From: Pseudomonas japonica
Lineage (GTDB): Bacteria > Pseudomonadota > Gammaproteobacteria > Pseudomonadales > Pseudomonadaceae
Assembly (NCBI RefSeq): GCF_900188455.1
Contig: NZ_FZOL01000016.1
Coordinates: forward strand, 109,573 to 173,572
Direction of reading: 5' to 3'
DNA: 64,000 nucleotides
Shown: piece after piece, positions 24,897 to 34,319 of the stretch
Layout: the number at the start of each line of letters is the position of its first letter
How positions within the stretch are numbered: the first letter of the stretch is position 1
The notes under the pieces: model-generated
Told to the model about the DNA's origin: nothing
Databases searched by the model: none
Seen by the model: only the letters and a program-made list of their open reading frames with translations
Translations under genes and position numbers: made by a program

Positions 24897-25957
24897 CGCC
24901 GCCTAAGATGCCGCTCAGCGAACTGCAAGGCGAAACCCTGTTGAACACGGCGAAAGACACCATCTCCATGCAACTGGTGCGCGAGGCGCTGTTGCAGAGT
25001 TGCCCGCCGGGCGTGGCGACGATCGAGGTACTGACCCGCGTCGGCATCGACCCCGCGCACCTGGAGCAGCCCGCGGCCCGCGTTGCCGCCAGTGCCTACG
25101 CGCGGCTCTGGCGCCTGCTGGCGCGGCGCTGCAACGACGAATTCTTCCGCATGGATCCACGCGGTCTGCGCAGCGGCAGCCTGGCCTTCCTCTGCCGCTC
25201 GTCCATGGCCCAGCCCACGGTGGGGGCGGCGCTGGCCTCGGCGCTGGAGTTCCTCTGCCTGATGTTCGACGACCTGCAGCCGCATTTGGTGCGCCAGCAG
25301 AGCCTGGCCGAGATCGTCATCGGCGAGCCGCGCGAGGAACCGCGGCGACCGTTCACCTACTTCACCTTCTGGATGATCGTCCACGGCGTGGCCTGCTGGC
25401 TGGCCGGACGGCGGATCCCGATCCTGGCCATCGAACTGCGCTGCGTCGAGCCGGATTTCTGCGACGACTACCGGGTGATGTTCTCGCAGAACCTGCAGTT
25501 CGCCCGGCCGCGCACGCGGATGATCTTCGCCGCCGACTGCCTCGACCTGCCGGTGCGGCGCAGCACCGAGGAGCTGCAACGCTTTCTCGCTCAGGCGCCG
25601 GGCAACATCCTGGTCAAGTACCGCGACCCGGACAGCCTGGCGCGGCGGATCAAGGACGACCTGCGCCAGCGTCCCGCGGCGCAGTGGCCGGAAACCGAGG
25701 CCCTGGCCCAGAGCCTGTGCATTTCCGCCTCGACCCTGCGCCGCCGCCTGGCCGACGAAGGCCAGACCTACCAGGCGCTGAAGGACAGCGTGCGCAAGGA
25801 ACTGGCCATCGGCTGGCTGGCACAGCCGGAGCTCAGCTTCGCCGAGATCGCCGAACGCCTCGGCTTCGCCGACGTCAGCTCGTTCCACAAGGCCTTTCGC
25901 AAATGGTCGGGGAGCAATCCGGGGCATTACCGCACGCTGGTCCTGGCCAACGCCTGA
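24893..25957 (+). CDS. AraC family transcriptional regulator (arabinose-binding-domain type)
   Basis: A 354-aa regulator. The N-terminal half (about 35-215) resembles the arabinose-binding-like domain of OruR/ArgR-type AraC regulators. The C-terminal AraC DNA-binding domain (about 255-350) has SLCISASTLRRRLADEGQTYQALKDSVR and the second helix-turn-helix FAEIAERLGFADVSSFHKAFRKWSG. It overlaps the preceding LysR gene by 4 bases. The target is unknown; the fatty-acid-type operon at 30.7 kb is one possibility. In-frame internal ATGs (24908 and 24968) might be the real start. Confidence 0.85.
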   Translation: MTPPKMPLSELQGETLLNTAKDTISMQLVREALLQSCPPGVATIEVLTRVGIDPAHLEQPAARVAASAYARLWRLLARRCNDEFFRMDPRGLRSGSLAFLCRSSMAQPTVGAALASALEFLCLMFDDLQPHLVRQQSLAEIVIGEPREEPRRPFTYFTFWMIVHGVACWLAGRRIPILAIELRCVEPDFCDDYRVMFSQNLQFARPRTRMIFAADCLDLPVRRSTEELQRFLAQAPGNILVKYRDPDSLARRIKDDLRQRPAAQWPETEALAQSLCISASTLRRRLADEGQTYQALKDSVRKELAIGWLAQPELSFAEIAERLGFADVSSFHKAFRKWSGSNPGHYRTLVLANA

Positions 25958-26061
25958 ACCCCGGACCGGGAGGCCTGGCCGCGCGCGGCGCGGCTTCCCG
26001 CTGCTCACCGGTACGCGGCCCTGCCTAGGCTGCCGGCTCTTCACACCGAGGAGCCTCGCTC

Positions 26062-29000
26062 ATGACCGATTCAACCCCCAACGCGCCGCTGGATGACCGG
26101 CTGGCGCTCGATCGCTTCATCGCCGGCAATGCCCCCGACTGGCTCAAGGACGCTTCCATCGAGGAGCTGGACGAGCTCAAAAGCAGCCTCGCCACTCATC
26201 AGCGCTGCCAGGCCCGGGTCGGCACACTGCTGGCCGCACTGCAGGCGCCGGATGCCTTCGCGTTGCCGCGTCTGACCGCTGCCCTGCGCCCGCTCGGCTG
26301 CGATCCGCAAACGCCGCGGGCGCTATGGCGGGAAGTGCGTCTGCGCGTGGAGTTTTCCCCGTTCCGCGTCACCGAAGTCGATCTGCCGGTGTTCCGTTAC
26401 TACCCGGTGGACACCGAGCTGTTGCCACGGCTGTTGCAGAACTTCAGCGCGGAACAGGCCGGCGCGGGCTTCTACTATCCGGGTGCGGGTGTCGTCGAGG
26501 ATGGCCGGCTGCTTGCCTGCGCGCCCGCGCGGCTGGCTGCGGCGTGTCGCGCGCTGGACCTGGGCGGCCAGTACCAGCGGCATCTGGACGAGGTGCTGAC
26601 GCCGCGCGATGCGCAAGCGCGCCAGGAGGTCCTCGACCTGCTCGCCGCCGACCGCCGCGCGACCCTGGTGGCCCAGGCCCGCTGCGCCTATCTCAAGGGC
26701 GATATCGATGCCGATGCCCAGCAGCTGTTGCTGGATTTCGCCGCCGACGGCCCGACGCCGTCTCATGTGCGCTGCTGCACCTTGCAGTTGTTCGGTTTCA
26801 GCGTGCCCGGGGCGATGCTGCTGGAGATCGCCGGCACGGCGCCGACCCTGGCCGGGCAGCGCCTGTTGCATCTGCCCGGCGACCCGCTCAAGCCCGTGCG
26901 CCAGTTCCCGTCGTCGAGCCTGCTCAACGACGAACTGGCCACCGACCTGCGCTACGAGCGCTACGTGGAGTTTTTCACCCGTCAACTGGAGCGCGACGAC
27001 CGCCTGAGCTTTCTCGGCAAGCTGCGTTCCGCCATGACGCAGGTGCGACCGCAGTTGCAGGCCCAGGGGCTGGCCAGTACCGGTGATTCCTTCGCGGGTC
27101 TGGCCCGCCGGCAGATCGAGCGGATCAAGAGCGATGCCGCCCTGTTGCTGGTGCCCACCGCCAGCATCGACCAGGTCGTGCACCGCCAGCGGGTCCAGGC
27201 CCTGGAGTCGGCCGGGTTGACCGTGGTCAGCGTGCTGGCCTCGTTCATCCCCGGGGTGGGCGAGCTGATGCTGGTGGGGCTGGTCAAGGACCTGCTGTCG
27301 GAGGTCTACGAAGGGGTTGTCGACTGGAGCCACGGCCAGCGTGAGGAGGCCCTCGGGCACCTGCTCGGCGTGGTCGGCAATCTCACCCTCAGCGCAGTGG
27401 TCGCGGGCGGCTCGACGCTGGCCCTGCGCGAACTGCGCCGCAGCGCGTTCGTCGACAACCTGCTGCCGGTCAGTCGCGAGGCCGCCGCGCCACGTCTCTG
27501 CGCGCCCGATCATGGGCGCTACCGGGCGCCGCTGACCCTGGCCTCGGCAAGCGGTGCCGACGGGCTGCTGAGTGAGCAGGGGCGACACTGGTGGCGCTGC
27601 GACGAGCAGCTTTTCGAAGTGCGCCAGGCGTCCATCAGCGAGCGCTGGCGCATCGTCCATCCGTCCCGGCCGCGGGCCTGGACGCCGGAGCTGACGGGCA
27701 ATGGCGATGGCGCCTGGTGGCATGCCGGCGAGCACCCGCTGCAATGGCAGGGCAGCGCCTATCTGCTGCGTCGCCTCGGTCCGCGCAGCGAAGGGCTGTC
27801 CGCCACGTTGTGCGAGCAGGCGGCGCTGATCTGTGGCTATGACCAGGCGCGCCTGCGCGGGTTGCTGGTGGAACGCCGGCCGATGCCGGTGGCGCTGGTG
27901 CAGGTGCTGGACGACTTCCGCCTGCAGGCGCGCATCACCCGCTTTTTCACGCAACTGGCCGACGGCACGGCGGCGCCAGCGCTGGATCAGGAACTGTGTA
28001 CCGCCGCGCGACAACTGCTGGTGCAGGCGCCTGCGGTGGGCGACGAACGGCTGGCCTGGCGAGCCGCCGAGCAGTCCCTGGGCGGCGCGTTGTTCGAACA
28101 TTTCGCCGCCGCCACGACGCCGTCCCTGGACGCGCAGGGCCTGAAACTGCAGCGCGCGTTTCCCGCGCTGCCCGGGCCTTTCGTCCAGTCGTTGCTCGAC
28201 GCGGCCGAGGTCAGCGCGCGCGCGGATGGCCGGATTCCCCTGGCGCTTCAGGAGCAGGCCCGCGACAGCGTGCGCGAGGTACGCATCCTGCGCGCGCTGG
28301 AAGGCCTGTATCTGGACGCGCGCTGCGCCGGCGATACGGTGCGCATGGTGTTTTCCCTGTTCCGGCAACTGCCGCGCTGGCCGCGAGGATTGTCCTTCGA
28401 ACTGCGCGAAGGCGCGTTCGAGGGACCGGTGCTGGAGCGCCTGTTGCCGACGCCCGACGCCCGCGAGATGCGGGTGCTGGTCGGCACCCGGGGACGTTAC
28501 GCGGCATTCGACGGGCAGGGCGGGGCGTTGGGCGACGCCTCGGTCAGCCTGTTCCAGGCACTGGTCGACGGCCTCGGCGCGACGCATTGCGCGACCCTGG
28601 GGTACGCGGGTGACAACCCCGCGACCGCGCTGCGGGCAATGCTGCGCGAACAGGCCAGTGCCGATCGCGAGCGCTTGCCCGGTTTGCTCGGCATGAGCGT
28701 GCGTCCGGGTACTTTCCGCGCGCCGCGGCGCTTCGCCGATGGACGCCTGGGCTATCCCCTCAGCGGCCGCGGCCTGCCCGGCCGGACCACGCTGACCGGC
28801 ATGGTGCGCAACCTGTATCCGGGCTTCAACGACCTGGAGGCCAGCGTCTGGCTGGACGAGTTGCACCAGCAGCATGGCGACCCCATGAGTGAACTGCTGC
28901 GCCTGCAGGACAGCTTGCGCAGTCTCGATCGGACCCTGGCGCGCTGGCAGCAGGAAACCTCCCTGGCCGGGCGTTCCGCACGGCGTCGGGTCGCCGATGA

Positions 29001-30531
29001 AATACGCCGCTGCTGGTGCCGGCAGACACCTCCGGTATGCGATGTCGATGGCCGCATCATCGGTTATCGGCTGCGCCTCGGCCGTTCCCAGGTCGGTAAT
29101 CTGCCCGAGTTGCCGGACTCGGTCGATTTCGCCCATGTGGTCGATCTGGTCCTGTCCGGCTCCGGCCAGTGGCGGCGGCTCGACGGCTTCCTGCGCCGTT
29201 TCACGCGTCTGCGCTGGCTTGACCTCGGGCAGAATGGTTGCAGCGAAATGCCGTCGGCGCTGGCGAGCATGACGCAGTTGCGGGAGTTGTACCTGGACGG
29301 CAACAACATCCACCTCAGCCATGCCGGCCAGGCCACGCTGTCCACCCTGACGCGGCTGGAGGTGCTCAACCTGGATCGCAATCCGCTGGGGCGCGTGCCC
29401 GATGTCAGCCACTTGCCGCGCCTGCGCCGCCTGAGCCTGCGTGGCACGGGCATTCGGGCCTTGCCGGAGGGCCTGCCGAGCCGGCCGTTCCTGGAACTGG
29501 CCGACCTGCGCGGCAACCAGTTGAGCCTGCTGCCGGAGGCGTTCTTCAGTGCCCCGGCGCGGATCCGCAGCGCCACGGTGCTGTTCGGCAATCCCTTGCG
29601 CGACGAGGTGCGCGAGCGCCTGTGGCAGGCCGGCGAGGCGGATGGCCTGGCGGCGTCGGCACTGGAGCCGGACGGCGTGCGCGAGCAATGGCTGGCCGGC
29701 ATGCACGACACCCTGCTGCGCGAGCGTGACGAACAGTGGCAGGGCCTGCGTGGCGAGCCGGGTTCGCAGGGGTTCTTCAGCCTGCTCGGCAATCTTCTCG
29801 ACACCGCCGACTATCGCCTGGCGCCGGCGCATCTGCAGGAGCGGGTATGGCAGATGATCGGCGCGGCGGTGGAGAGCAGCGTGCTGCGCGAGTCGCTGTT
29901 CGAACTGGCGAACGCACCGACTACCTGCATCGACAGCGTGTCGTCCGCCTTCAGCGTGCTGGACGTGCGTCTGCAGGTGAGCCTGGCCCGGACCCGGGTG
30001 CCGGACGGTGAGCAGGGCGCGGCGCTGTTGGCCTTCGCCCGGCGCCTGTTCCGCCTGGACCGGGTCGAACAGTTCGCCCGCCAGGTCATCACCCAGCGCC
30101 AGACGCTCGGGCAGACGGTCGACGAGGTGGAGGTGAGCCTGGCGTTTCGCGTGCGCCTGGCCGACGCCCTGGCCTTGCCCGGGCAACCCCGGCACATGCA
30201 GTTCGGCGATATCGCCGCGGTGTCCGAACAGGACCTGAAGCGTGCGAAGGACACGGTCGAAACGGCGGAGGGCAGCCCCGCGCTGGCGGATTTCATCGCC
30301 CGCCAGGACTTCTGGCTCGAGCATCTGCGCGAGCGGCATGCGGTGGACTTCAGGCGCGTCGAAGGGCAATTCTGGGACCGTCTCGAACGCCTGTGCGAGC
30401 AACGCGATCAACTGGCCGAGGGCGATTACCTGCAACGTATGAACCAGCTTGGCGCCGAGCGTGAGACGGCCCTGCACGAACAGGCCCGTCGCCTCACCGA
30501 AGAGGCCTTGCAGCCCCCTGAAAACCCTTGA
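26062..30531 (+). CDS. large LRR protein with C-terminal NEL-type E3 ubiquitin ligase domain
   Basis: A 1,489-aa effector-like protein. The N-terminal 1,000 residues resemble the DUF6543/dermonecrotic-toxin region of Pseudomonas toxins, with a hydrophobic segment at about 390-420 (LTVVSVLASFIPGVGELML). Leucine-rich repeats occupy about 1020-1175 (LRWLDLGQN, LRELYLDGNNI, LEVLNLDRNPL, LRRLSLRGTGI, LELADLRGNQL). The C-terminal 300 residues match the novel E3 ligase (NEL) domain of IpaH/SspH effectors, with catalytic C1289 in the CxD motif (PTTCIDSVSS, D1291). NEL proteins ubiquitinate host proteins after secretion. No signal peptide and no clear hrp-box are seen upstream. GAGGAG precedes the ATG. 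Confidence 0.85.
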   Translation: MTDSTPNAPLDDRLALDRFIAGNAPDWLKDASIEELDELKSSLATHQRCQARVGTLLAALQAPDAFALPRLTAALRPLGCDPQTPRALWREVRLRVEFSPFRVTEVDLPVFRYYPVDTELLPRLLQNFSAEQAGAGFYYPGAGVVEDGRLLACAPARLAAACRALDLGGQYQRHLDEVLTPRDAQARQEVLDLLAADRRATLVAQARCAYLKGDIDADAQQLLLDFAADGPTPSHVRCCTLQLFGFSVPGAMLLEIAGTAPTLAGQRLLHLPGDPLKPVRQFPSSSLLNDELATDLRYERYVEFFTRQLERDDRLSFLGKLRSAMTQVRPQLQAQGLASTGDSFAGLARRQIERIKSDAALLLVPTASIDQVVHRQRVQALESAGLTVVSVLASFIPGVGELMLVGLVKDLLSEVYEGVVDWSHGQREEALGHLLGVVGNLTLSAVVAGGSTLALRELRRSAFVDNLLPVSREAAAPRLCAPDHGRYRAPLTLASASGADGLLSEQGRHWWRCDEQLFEVRQASISERWRIVHPSRPRAWTPELTGNGDGAWWHAGEHPLQWQGSAYLLRRLGPRSEGLSATLCEQAALICGYDQARLRGLLVERRPMPVALVQVLDDFRLQARITRFFTQLADGTAAPALDQELCTAARQLLVQAPAVGDERLAWRAAEQSLGGALFEHFAAATTPSLDAQGLKLQRAFPALPGPFVQSLLDAAEVSARADGRIPLALQEQARDSVREVRILRALEGLYLDARCAGDTVRMVFSLFRQLPRWPRGLSFELREGAFEGPVLERLLPTPDAREMRVLVGTRGRYAAFDGQGGALGDASVSLFQALVDGLGATHCATLGYAGDNPATALRAMLREQASADRERLPGLLGMSVRPGTFRAPRRFADGRLGYPLSGRGLPGRTTLTGMVRNLYPGFNDLEASVWLDELHQQHGDPMSELLRLQDSLRSLDRTLARWQQETSLAGRSARRRVADEIRRCWCRQTPPVCDVDGRIIGYRLRLGRSQVGNLPELPDSVDFAHVVDLVLSGSGQWRRLDGFLRRFTRLRWLDLGQNGCSEMPSALASMTQLRELYLDGNNIHLSHAGQATLSTLTRLEVLNLDRNPLGRVPDVSHLPRLRRLSLRGTGIRALPEGLPSRPFLELADLRGNQLSLLPEAFFSAPARIRSATVLFGNPLRDEVRERLWQAGEADGLAASALEPDGVREQWLAGMHDTLLRERDEQWQGLRGEPGSQGFFSLLGNLLDTADYRLAPAHLQERVWQMIGAAVESSVLRESLFELANAPTTCIDSVSSAFSVLDVRLQVSLARTRVPDGEQGAALLAFARRLFRLDRVEQFARQVITQRQTLGQTVDEVEVSLAFRVRLADALALPGQPRHMQFGDIAAVSEQDLKRAKDTVETAEGSPALADFIARQDFWLEHLRERHAVDFRRVEGQFWDRLERLCEQRDQLAEGDYLQRMNQLGAERETALHEQARRLTEEALQPPENP

Positions 30532-30673
30532 TCCAGAAGCCCCGCGCCGGCGGCCAATGGCCAAACCAGTCATCCAGATTGACAGCTTTGACCATTGCCG
30601 CCGGGCGGCACCGGGGTGACTATTTCCAGACCTTCGAATTCCTTCCAACAATAACAACCGGGGAGTCTGGCGA

Positions 30674-32326
30674 ATGCGTGATTACAGCGCGGCGGCACGT
30701 ACCTTCAACTATCCACAGGCGGCCGAGGCGGCCCTGGCCGGCAGCCTGGAGGCGCTCAACGCCTGCGTCGAATGCTGCGACCGGCATGCCGACGGCGAGG
30801 CCGTGGCCCTGTACTGGGAAGGCCGTGACGGGCAGAGCGCGGCTTACCGTTTCAGCGAGCTGCGCGAGCGCGCCACGCGCTTCGCCAACGTTCTCGCCGC
30901 CCAGGGCGTCGGCCCGGGCGACCGGGTCGCCGGCCTGTTGCCGCGCACCGTCGAACTGCTGGTCACGGTCCTCGCCACCTGGCGTCTCGGTGCCGTGTAC
31001 CAGCCGCTGTTCACCGCCTTCGGACCCAAGGCCATCGAGCACCGTGTGCATGCTTCCGGGGCCAAGGTGCTGGTCACCGATGCGCAAAACCGGGTCAAGC
31101 TGGACGAGGTCGAGCACTGCCCGACCATCATCTGCGTGAACGCCCGTCAGGGCAGTGGCGATCTGGATTTCCATACCGTACTGAATGCCGCCGCGGCCGA
31201 TCGCGAGCCGGTGCTGCTCAGTGGCGAGGCGCCATTCCTGCTGATGTTCACCTCCGGTACCACCGGCCCGGCCAAGCCGCTGGAAGTGCCGCTGCGGGCG
31301 ATCGTCGCCTTCCAGGGCTACATGCGCGATGCCATCGACCTGCGTCCCGAGGACGCCTTCTGGAACCTCGCCGATCCGGGCTGGGCCTACGGCCTGTACT
31401 ACGCGGTGACCGGCCCGCTGTCCCTGGGCCACGCCACCACCTTCTTCGACGGGCCGTTCAGTGTGGAAAGCACCTGCCGGGTCATCGACAAGTACCGCAT
31501 CACCAACCTGGCCGGCTCGCCCACCGCCTACCGCATGCTGATCGCCGCCGGCGCAGCGTTCTCGGCGCCGATCAAGGGCCGCCTGCGGGCGGTCAGCAGC
31601 GCCGGCGAGCCGCTCAACCCCGAAGTGATCCGCTGGTTCCGCGAGGAACTGGAGGTCACCATCCACGACCACTACGGGCAGACCGAACTGGGCATGGTCC
31701 TGTGCAATCACCATGGCCTGGAGCATCCGGTGCACCTGGGCTCGGCCGGTTACGCGATTCCCGGTCACCGCATCGTCGTGCTCGACGAGCAGCACCAGGA
31801 GCTGCCCGCCGGCCAGCCGGGGATTCTCGCGGTCGACCGCGAGCAGTCGCCGCTGTGCTGGTTCGGCGGTTATCACGGCCTGCCGACCAAGGCATTCGCC
31901 GGCAAGTACTACCTCAGCGGCGACACCGTCGAGCTGAACCCGGACGGCAGCATCAGCTTCGTCGGACGCAGCGACGATGTGATCACCACCTCCGGCTACC
32001 GGGTCGGCCCGTTCGATGTGGAAAGCGCGCTGATCGAGCACCCGGCGGTGGTCGAGGCGGCGGTGATCGGCAAGCCCGATCCGGAGCGCACCGAACTGAT
32101 CAAGGCCTTCGTCGTTCTCGGCACCGGCCACACCGGCAGCGACGAACTGGCCGAAACCCTGCGCCAGCATGTCCGTCAGCGCCTCTATGCCCACGCCTAC
32201 CCGCGTGAAATCGAATTCGTCAGCGAGCTGCCCAAGACCCCGAGCGGCAAGCTGCAGCGTTTCATCCTGCGCAACCAGGAAATCGCCCTTCAACAAGCCG
32301 CGCACGCCCACAAGGCCAGCGCCTGA
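30674..32326 (+). CDS. acyl-CoA synthetase (AMP-forming), FadDx-like
   Basis: A 550-aa ANL-superfamily enzyme that activates a carboxylic acid with ATP and CoA. The P-loop-like LLMFTSGTTGPAKPLEVP (about 193-210), the YGQTELG motif (about 335) and the C-terminal hinge/catalytic lysine region PKTPSGKLQRFILR (about 520-533) are intact. It is the first gene of a five-gene operon with gaps of 8-12 bases. The gene order matches the branched/short-chain acyl-CoA cluster of P. putida (PP_2213-2217 type) and P. aeruginosa PA2552-2555, so the likely substrate is a short or 2-methyl-branched acid such as 2-methylbutyrate (inference). Confidence 0.85.
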   Translation: MRDYSAAARTFNYPQAAEAALAGSLEALNACVECCDRHADGEAVALYWEGRDGQSAAYRFSELRERATRFANVLAAQGVGPGDRVAGLLPRTVELLVTVLATWRLGAVYQPLFTAFGPKAIEHRVHASGAKVLVTDAQNRVKLDEVEHCPTIICVNARQGSGDLDFHTVLNAAAADREPVLLSGEAPFLLMFTSGTTGPAKPLEVPLRAIVAFQGYMRDAIDLRPEDAFWNLADPGWAYGLYYAVTGPLSLGHATTFFDGPFSVESTCRVIDKYRITNLAGSPTAYRMLIAAGAAFSAPIKGRLRAVSSAGEPLNPEVIRWFREELEVTIHDHYGQTELGMVLCNHHGLEHPVHLGSAGYAIPGHRIVVLDEQHQELPAGQPGILAVDREQSPLCWFGGYHGLPTKAFAGKYYLSGDTVELNPDGSISFVGRSDDVITTSGYRVGPFDVESALIEHPAVVEAAVIGKPDPERTELIKAFVVLGTGHTGSDELAETLRQHVRQRLYAHAYPREIEFVSELPKTPSGKLQRFILRNQEIALQQAAHAHKASA

Positions 32327-32337
32327 GGAACCTCACC

Positions 32338-33105
32338 ATGCAGATCGCCAACCATAACTTCATCGTCAGCGGCGCGGCCTCCGGCCTCGGTGCCGCCACC
32401 GCGCAAATGCTCATCCAGGCCGGCGCCCGGGTGATGCTGGTGGACCTCAACGCCGAGGCCGTCGCGGCCAAGGCCGCCGCCCTCGGCGAGCAGGCCCGCT
32501 ACGCGGTCGCCGACATCAGCGACGAAGGCGCGGCCAAGGCCGCCGTGGATGCCGCCGTGGCCGCCTTCGGCAGCCTGCACGGGCTGGTCAACTGCGCCGG
32601 CATCGTCGGCGCCGAGAAGGTCCTGGGCAAGAACGGCCCGCACGGTCTGGCCAGCTTCAGCCGGGTGATCAACGTCAACCTGATCGGCAGTTTCAACCTG
32701 CTGCGCCTGGCCGCCGCGGCCATGGCCGAAGGCACCGCCTCGGCGGAAGGCGAGCGCGGGATCATCATCAACACGGCGTCCATCGCCGCCTTCGACGGCC
32801 AGATCGGCCAGGCCGCCTATGCCGCCTCCAAGGGCGCCATCGCCAGCCTGACCCTGCCGGCCGCTCGTGAACTGGCGCGCTTCGGTATCCGTGTGATGAC
32901 CATCGCTCCGGGCATCTTCGAAACCCCGATGATGGCCGGCATGACCGAGGAAGTACGCGCCTCGCTGGCCGCCGGGGTGCCGTTCCCGCCACGCCTTGGC
33001 CGCCCGGACGAGTACGCCGCGCTGGCCCGCCACATCATTGAAAACAGCATGCTCAACGGCGAAACCATCCGTCTCGATGGCGCCCTGCGCATGGCTGCCA
33101 AGTAA
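32338..33105 (+). CDS. SDR-family 3-hydroxyacyl-CoA dehydrogenase
   Basis: A 255-aa short-chain dehydrogenase. The NAD-binding loop is SGAASGLGAATA (residues 11-22), with catalytic Ser148 and Y161-x3-K165 (AAYAASKGAI). The EGERGIIINTASIAAFDGQIGQ segment and overall layout match type-10 17beta-HSD/2-methyl-3-hydroxybutyryl-CoA dehydrogenases, which oxidise (2-methyl-)3-hydroxyacyl-CoA in isoleucine-type breakdown. It lies 11 bases downstream of the acyl-CoA synthetase and 12 bases upstream of the thiolase. Confidence 0.88.
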   Translation: MQIANHNFIVSGAASGLGAATAQMLIQAGARVMLVDLNAEAVAAKAAALGEQARYAVADISDEGAAKAAVDAAVAAFGSLHGLVNCAGIVGAEKVLGKNGPHGLASFSRVINVNLIGSFNLLRLAAAAMAEGTASAEGERGIIINTASIAAFDGQIGQAAYAASKGAIASLTLPAARELARFGIRVMTIAPGIFETPMMAGMTEEVRASLAAGVPFPPRLGRPDEYAALARHIIENSMLNGETIRLDGALRMAAK

Positions 33106-33117
33106 GGAGTTGCAGAT

Positions 33118-34311
33118 ATGAGCCTCGTCAACGATCCAATCGTCATCGTCAGTGCCGTGCGCACCCCCATGGGTGGCCTGCAGGGCGACCTCAAGAGCCT
33201 GACCGCGCCGCAACTGGGCGCCGCGGCGATCCGTGCCGCCGTCGAGCGCGCCGGGGTCGCCCCGGACAGCGTCGAGCAGGTGCTGTTCGGCTGCGTGCTG
33301 CCCGCCGGTCTCGGCCAGGCCCCGGCGCGCCAGGCGGCGCTGGGTGCCGGCCTGGACAAGGGCACGACCTGCACCACCCTGAACAAGATGTGCGGTTCCG
33401 GCATGCAGGCGGCGATCATGGCCCACGACCTGCTGCTGGCCGGCAGCGCCGAGGTGGTGGTGGCCGGCGGCATGGAAAGCATGTCCAACGCGCCGTATCT
33501 GCTGGACAAGGCCCGCAGCGGCTATCGCATGGGCCACGGCAGGATCATCGACCACATGTTCTTCGACGGTCTCGAGGACGCCTACGACAAGGGCCGCCTG
33601 ATGGGCACCTTCGCTGAGGACTGCGCCGAGGCCAACGGCTTCAGCCGCCAGGCCCAGGACGACTTCGCCATCGCCTCGCTGACCCGCGCCCAGCAGGCGA
33701 TCAAGGACGGCAGCTTCGCCGCCGAGATCGTTCCGGTGCAGGTCACCGTGGGCAAGGAAAAGGTCCTGATCAGCGATGACGAACAGCCGCCGAAAGCGCG
33801 CCTGGACAAGATTCCGCAGCTCAAGCCGGCGTTCCGCGACGGCGGTACGGTGACCGCGGCCAACGCCAGCTCGATCTCCGATGGCGCCGCGGCGCTGGTG
33901 CTGATGCGCCAGTCCCGTGCCGCGCAGTTGGGGCTCAAGCCGCTGGCGGTGATCCATGGCCATTCAGCGTTCGCCGACACCCCGGCGCTGTTCCCCACCG
34001 CGCCGATCGGCGCCATCGAGAAACTGATGAAACGCACCGGCTGGAACCTGGCCGAGGTGGACCTGTTCGAGATCAACGAAGCCTTCGCCGTGGTCACCCT
34101 GGCGGCTATGCACAAGCTGGAACTGCCCCACGACAAGGTCAACGTGCACGGTGGCGCCTGCGCCCTCGGGCACCCGATCGGCGCCTCGGGGGCGCGGATC
34201 CTCGTCACCCTGCTGTCGGCCCTGCGCCAGAAGGGCAAGCGCCGCGGTGTGGCGGCGATCTGCATCGGCGGTGGCGAGGCCACGGCCATGGCTGTCGAGC
34301 TGGTGGATTGA
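33118..34311 (+). CDS. acetyl-CoA C-acyltransferase (thiolase)
   Basis: A 397-aa thiolase cleaving 3-ketoacyl-CoA with CoA. Catalytic Cys92 is in LNKMCGSGMQA, H352 in GGACALGHPIGASGARI and Cys382 in AAICIGGGEATAM; all are intact. AGGAG lies 9 bases before the ATG. It is the third gene of the fadDx-type operon and corresponds to FadAx. The 2-methyl-branched substrate preference is inferred from gene order only. Confidence 0.92.
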   Translation: MSLVNDPIVIVSAVRTPMGGLQGDLKSLTAPQLGAAAIRAAVERAGVAPDSVEQVLFGCVLPAGLGQAPARQAALGAGLDKGTTCTTLNKMCGSGMQAAIMAHDLLLAGSAEVVVAGGMESMSNAPYLLDKARSGYRMGHGRIIDHMFFDGLEDAYDKGRLMGTFAEDCAEANGFSRQAQDDFAIASLTRAQQAIKDGSFAAEIVPVQVTVGKEKVLISDDEQPPKARLDKIPQLKPAFRDGGTVTAANASSISDGAAALVLMRQSRAAQLGLKPLAVIHGHSAFADTPALFPTAPIGAIEKLMKRTGWNLAEVDLFEINEAFAVVTLAAMHKLELPHDKVNVHGGACALGHPIGASGARILVTLLSALRQKGKRRGVAAICIGGGEATAMAVELVD

Positions 34312-34319
34312 GGTGAATC

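Noticed and set aside
25958..26061. An hrp-box promoter for the NEL effector
   Set aside because: I found no convincing GGAACC-spacer-CCAC pattern in the upstream gap.
26323..30657. An open frame of over 1,400 codons on the minus strand opposite the NEL-effector gene
   Set aside because: The plus-strand protein has clear LRR and NEL motifs. The antisense translation is rich in Gln, His and Arg with no motif, as expected from high-GC codon bias.
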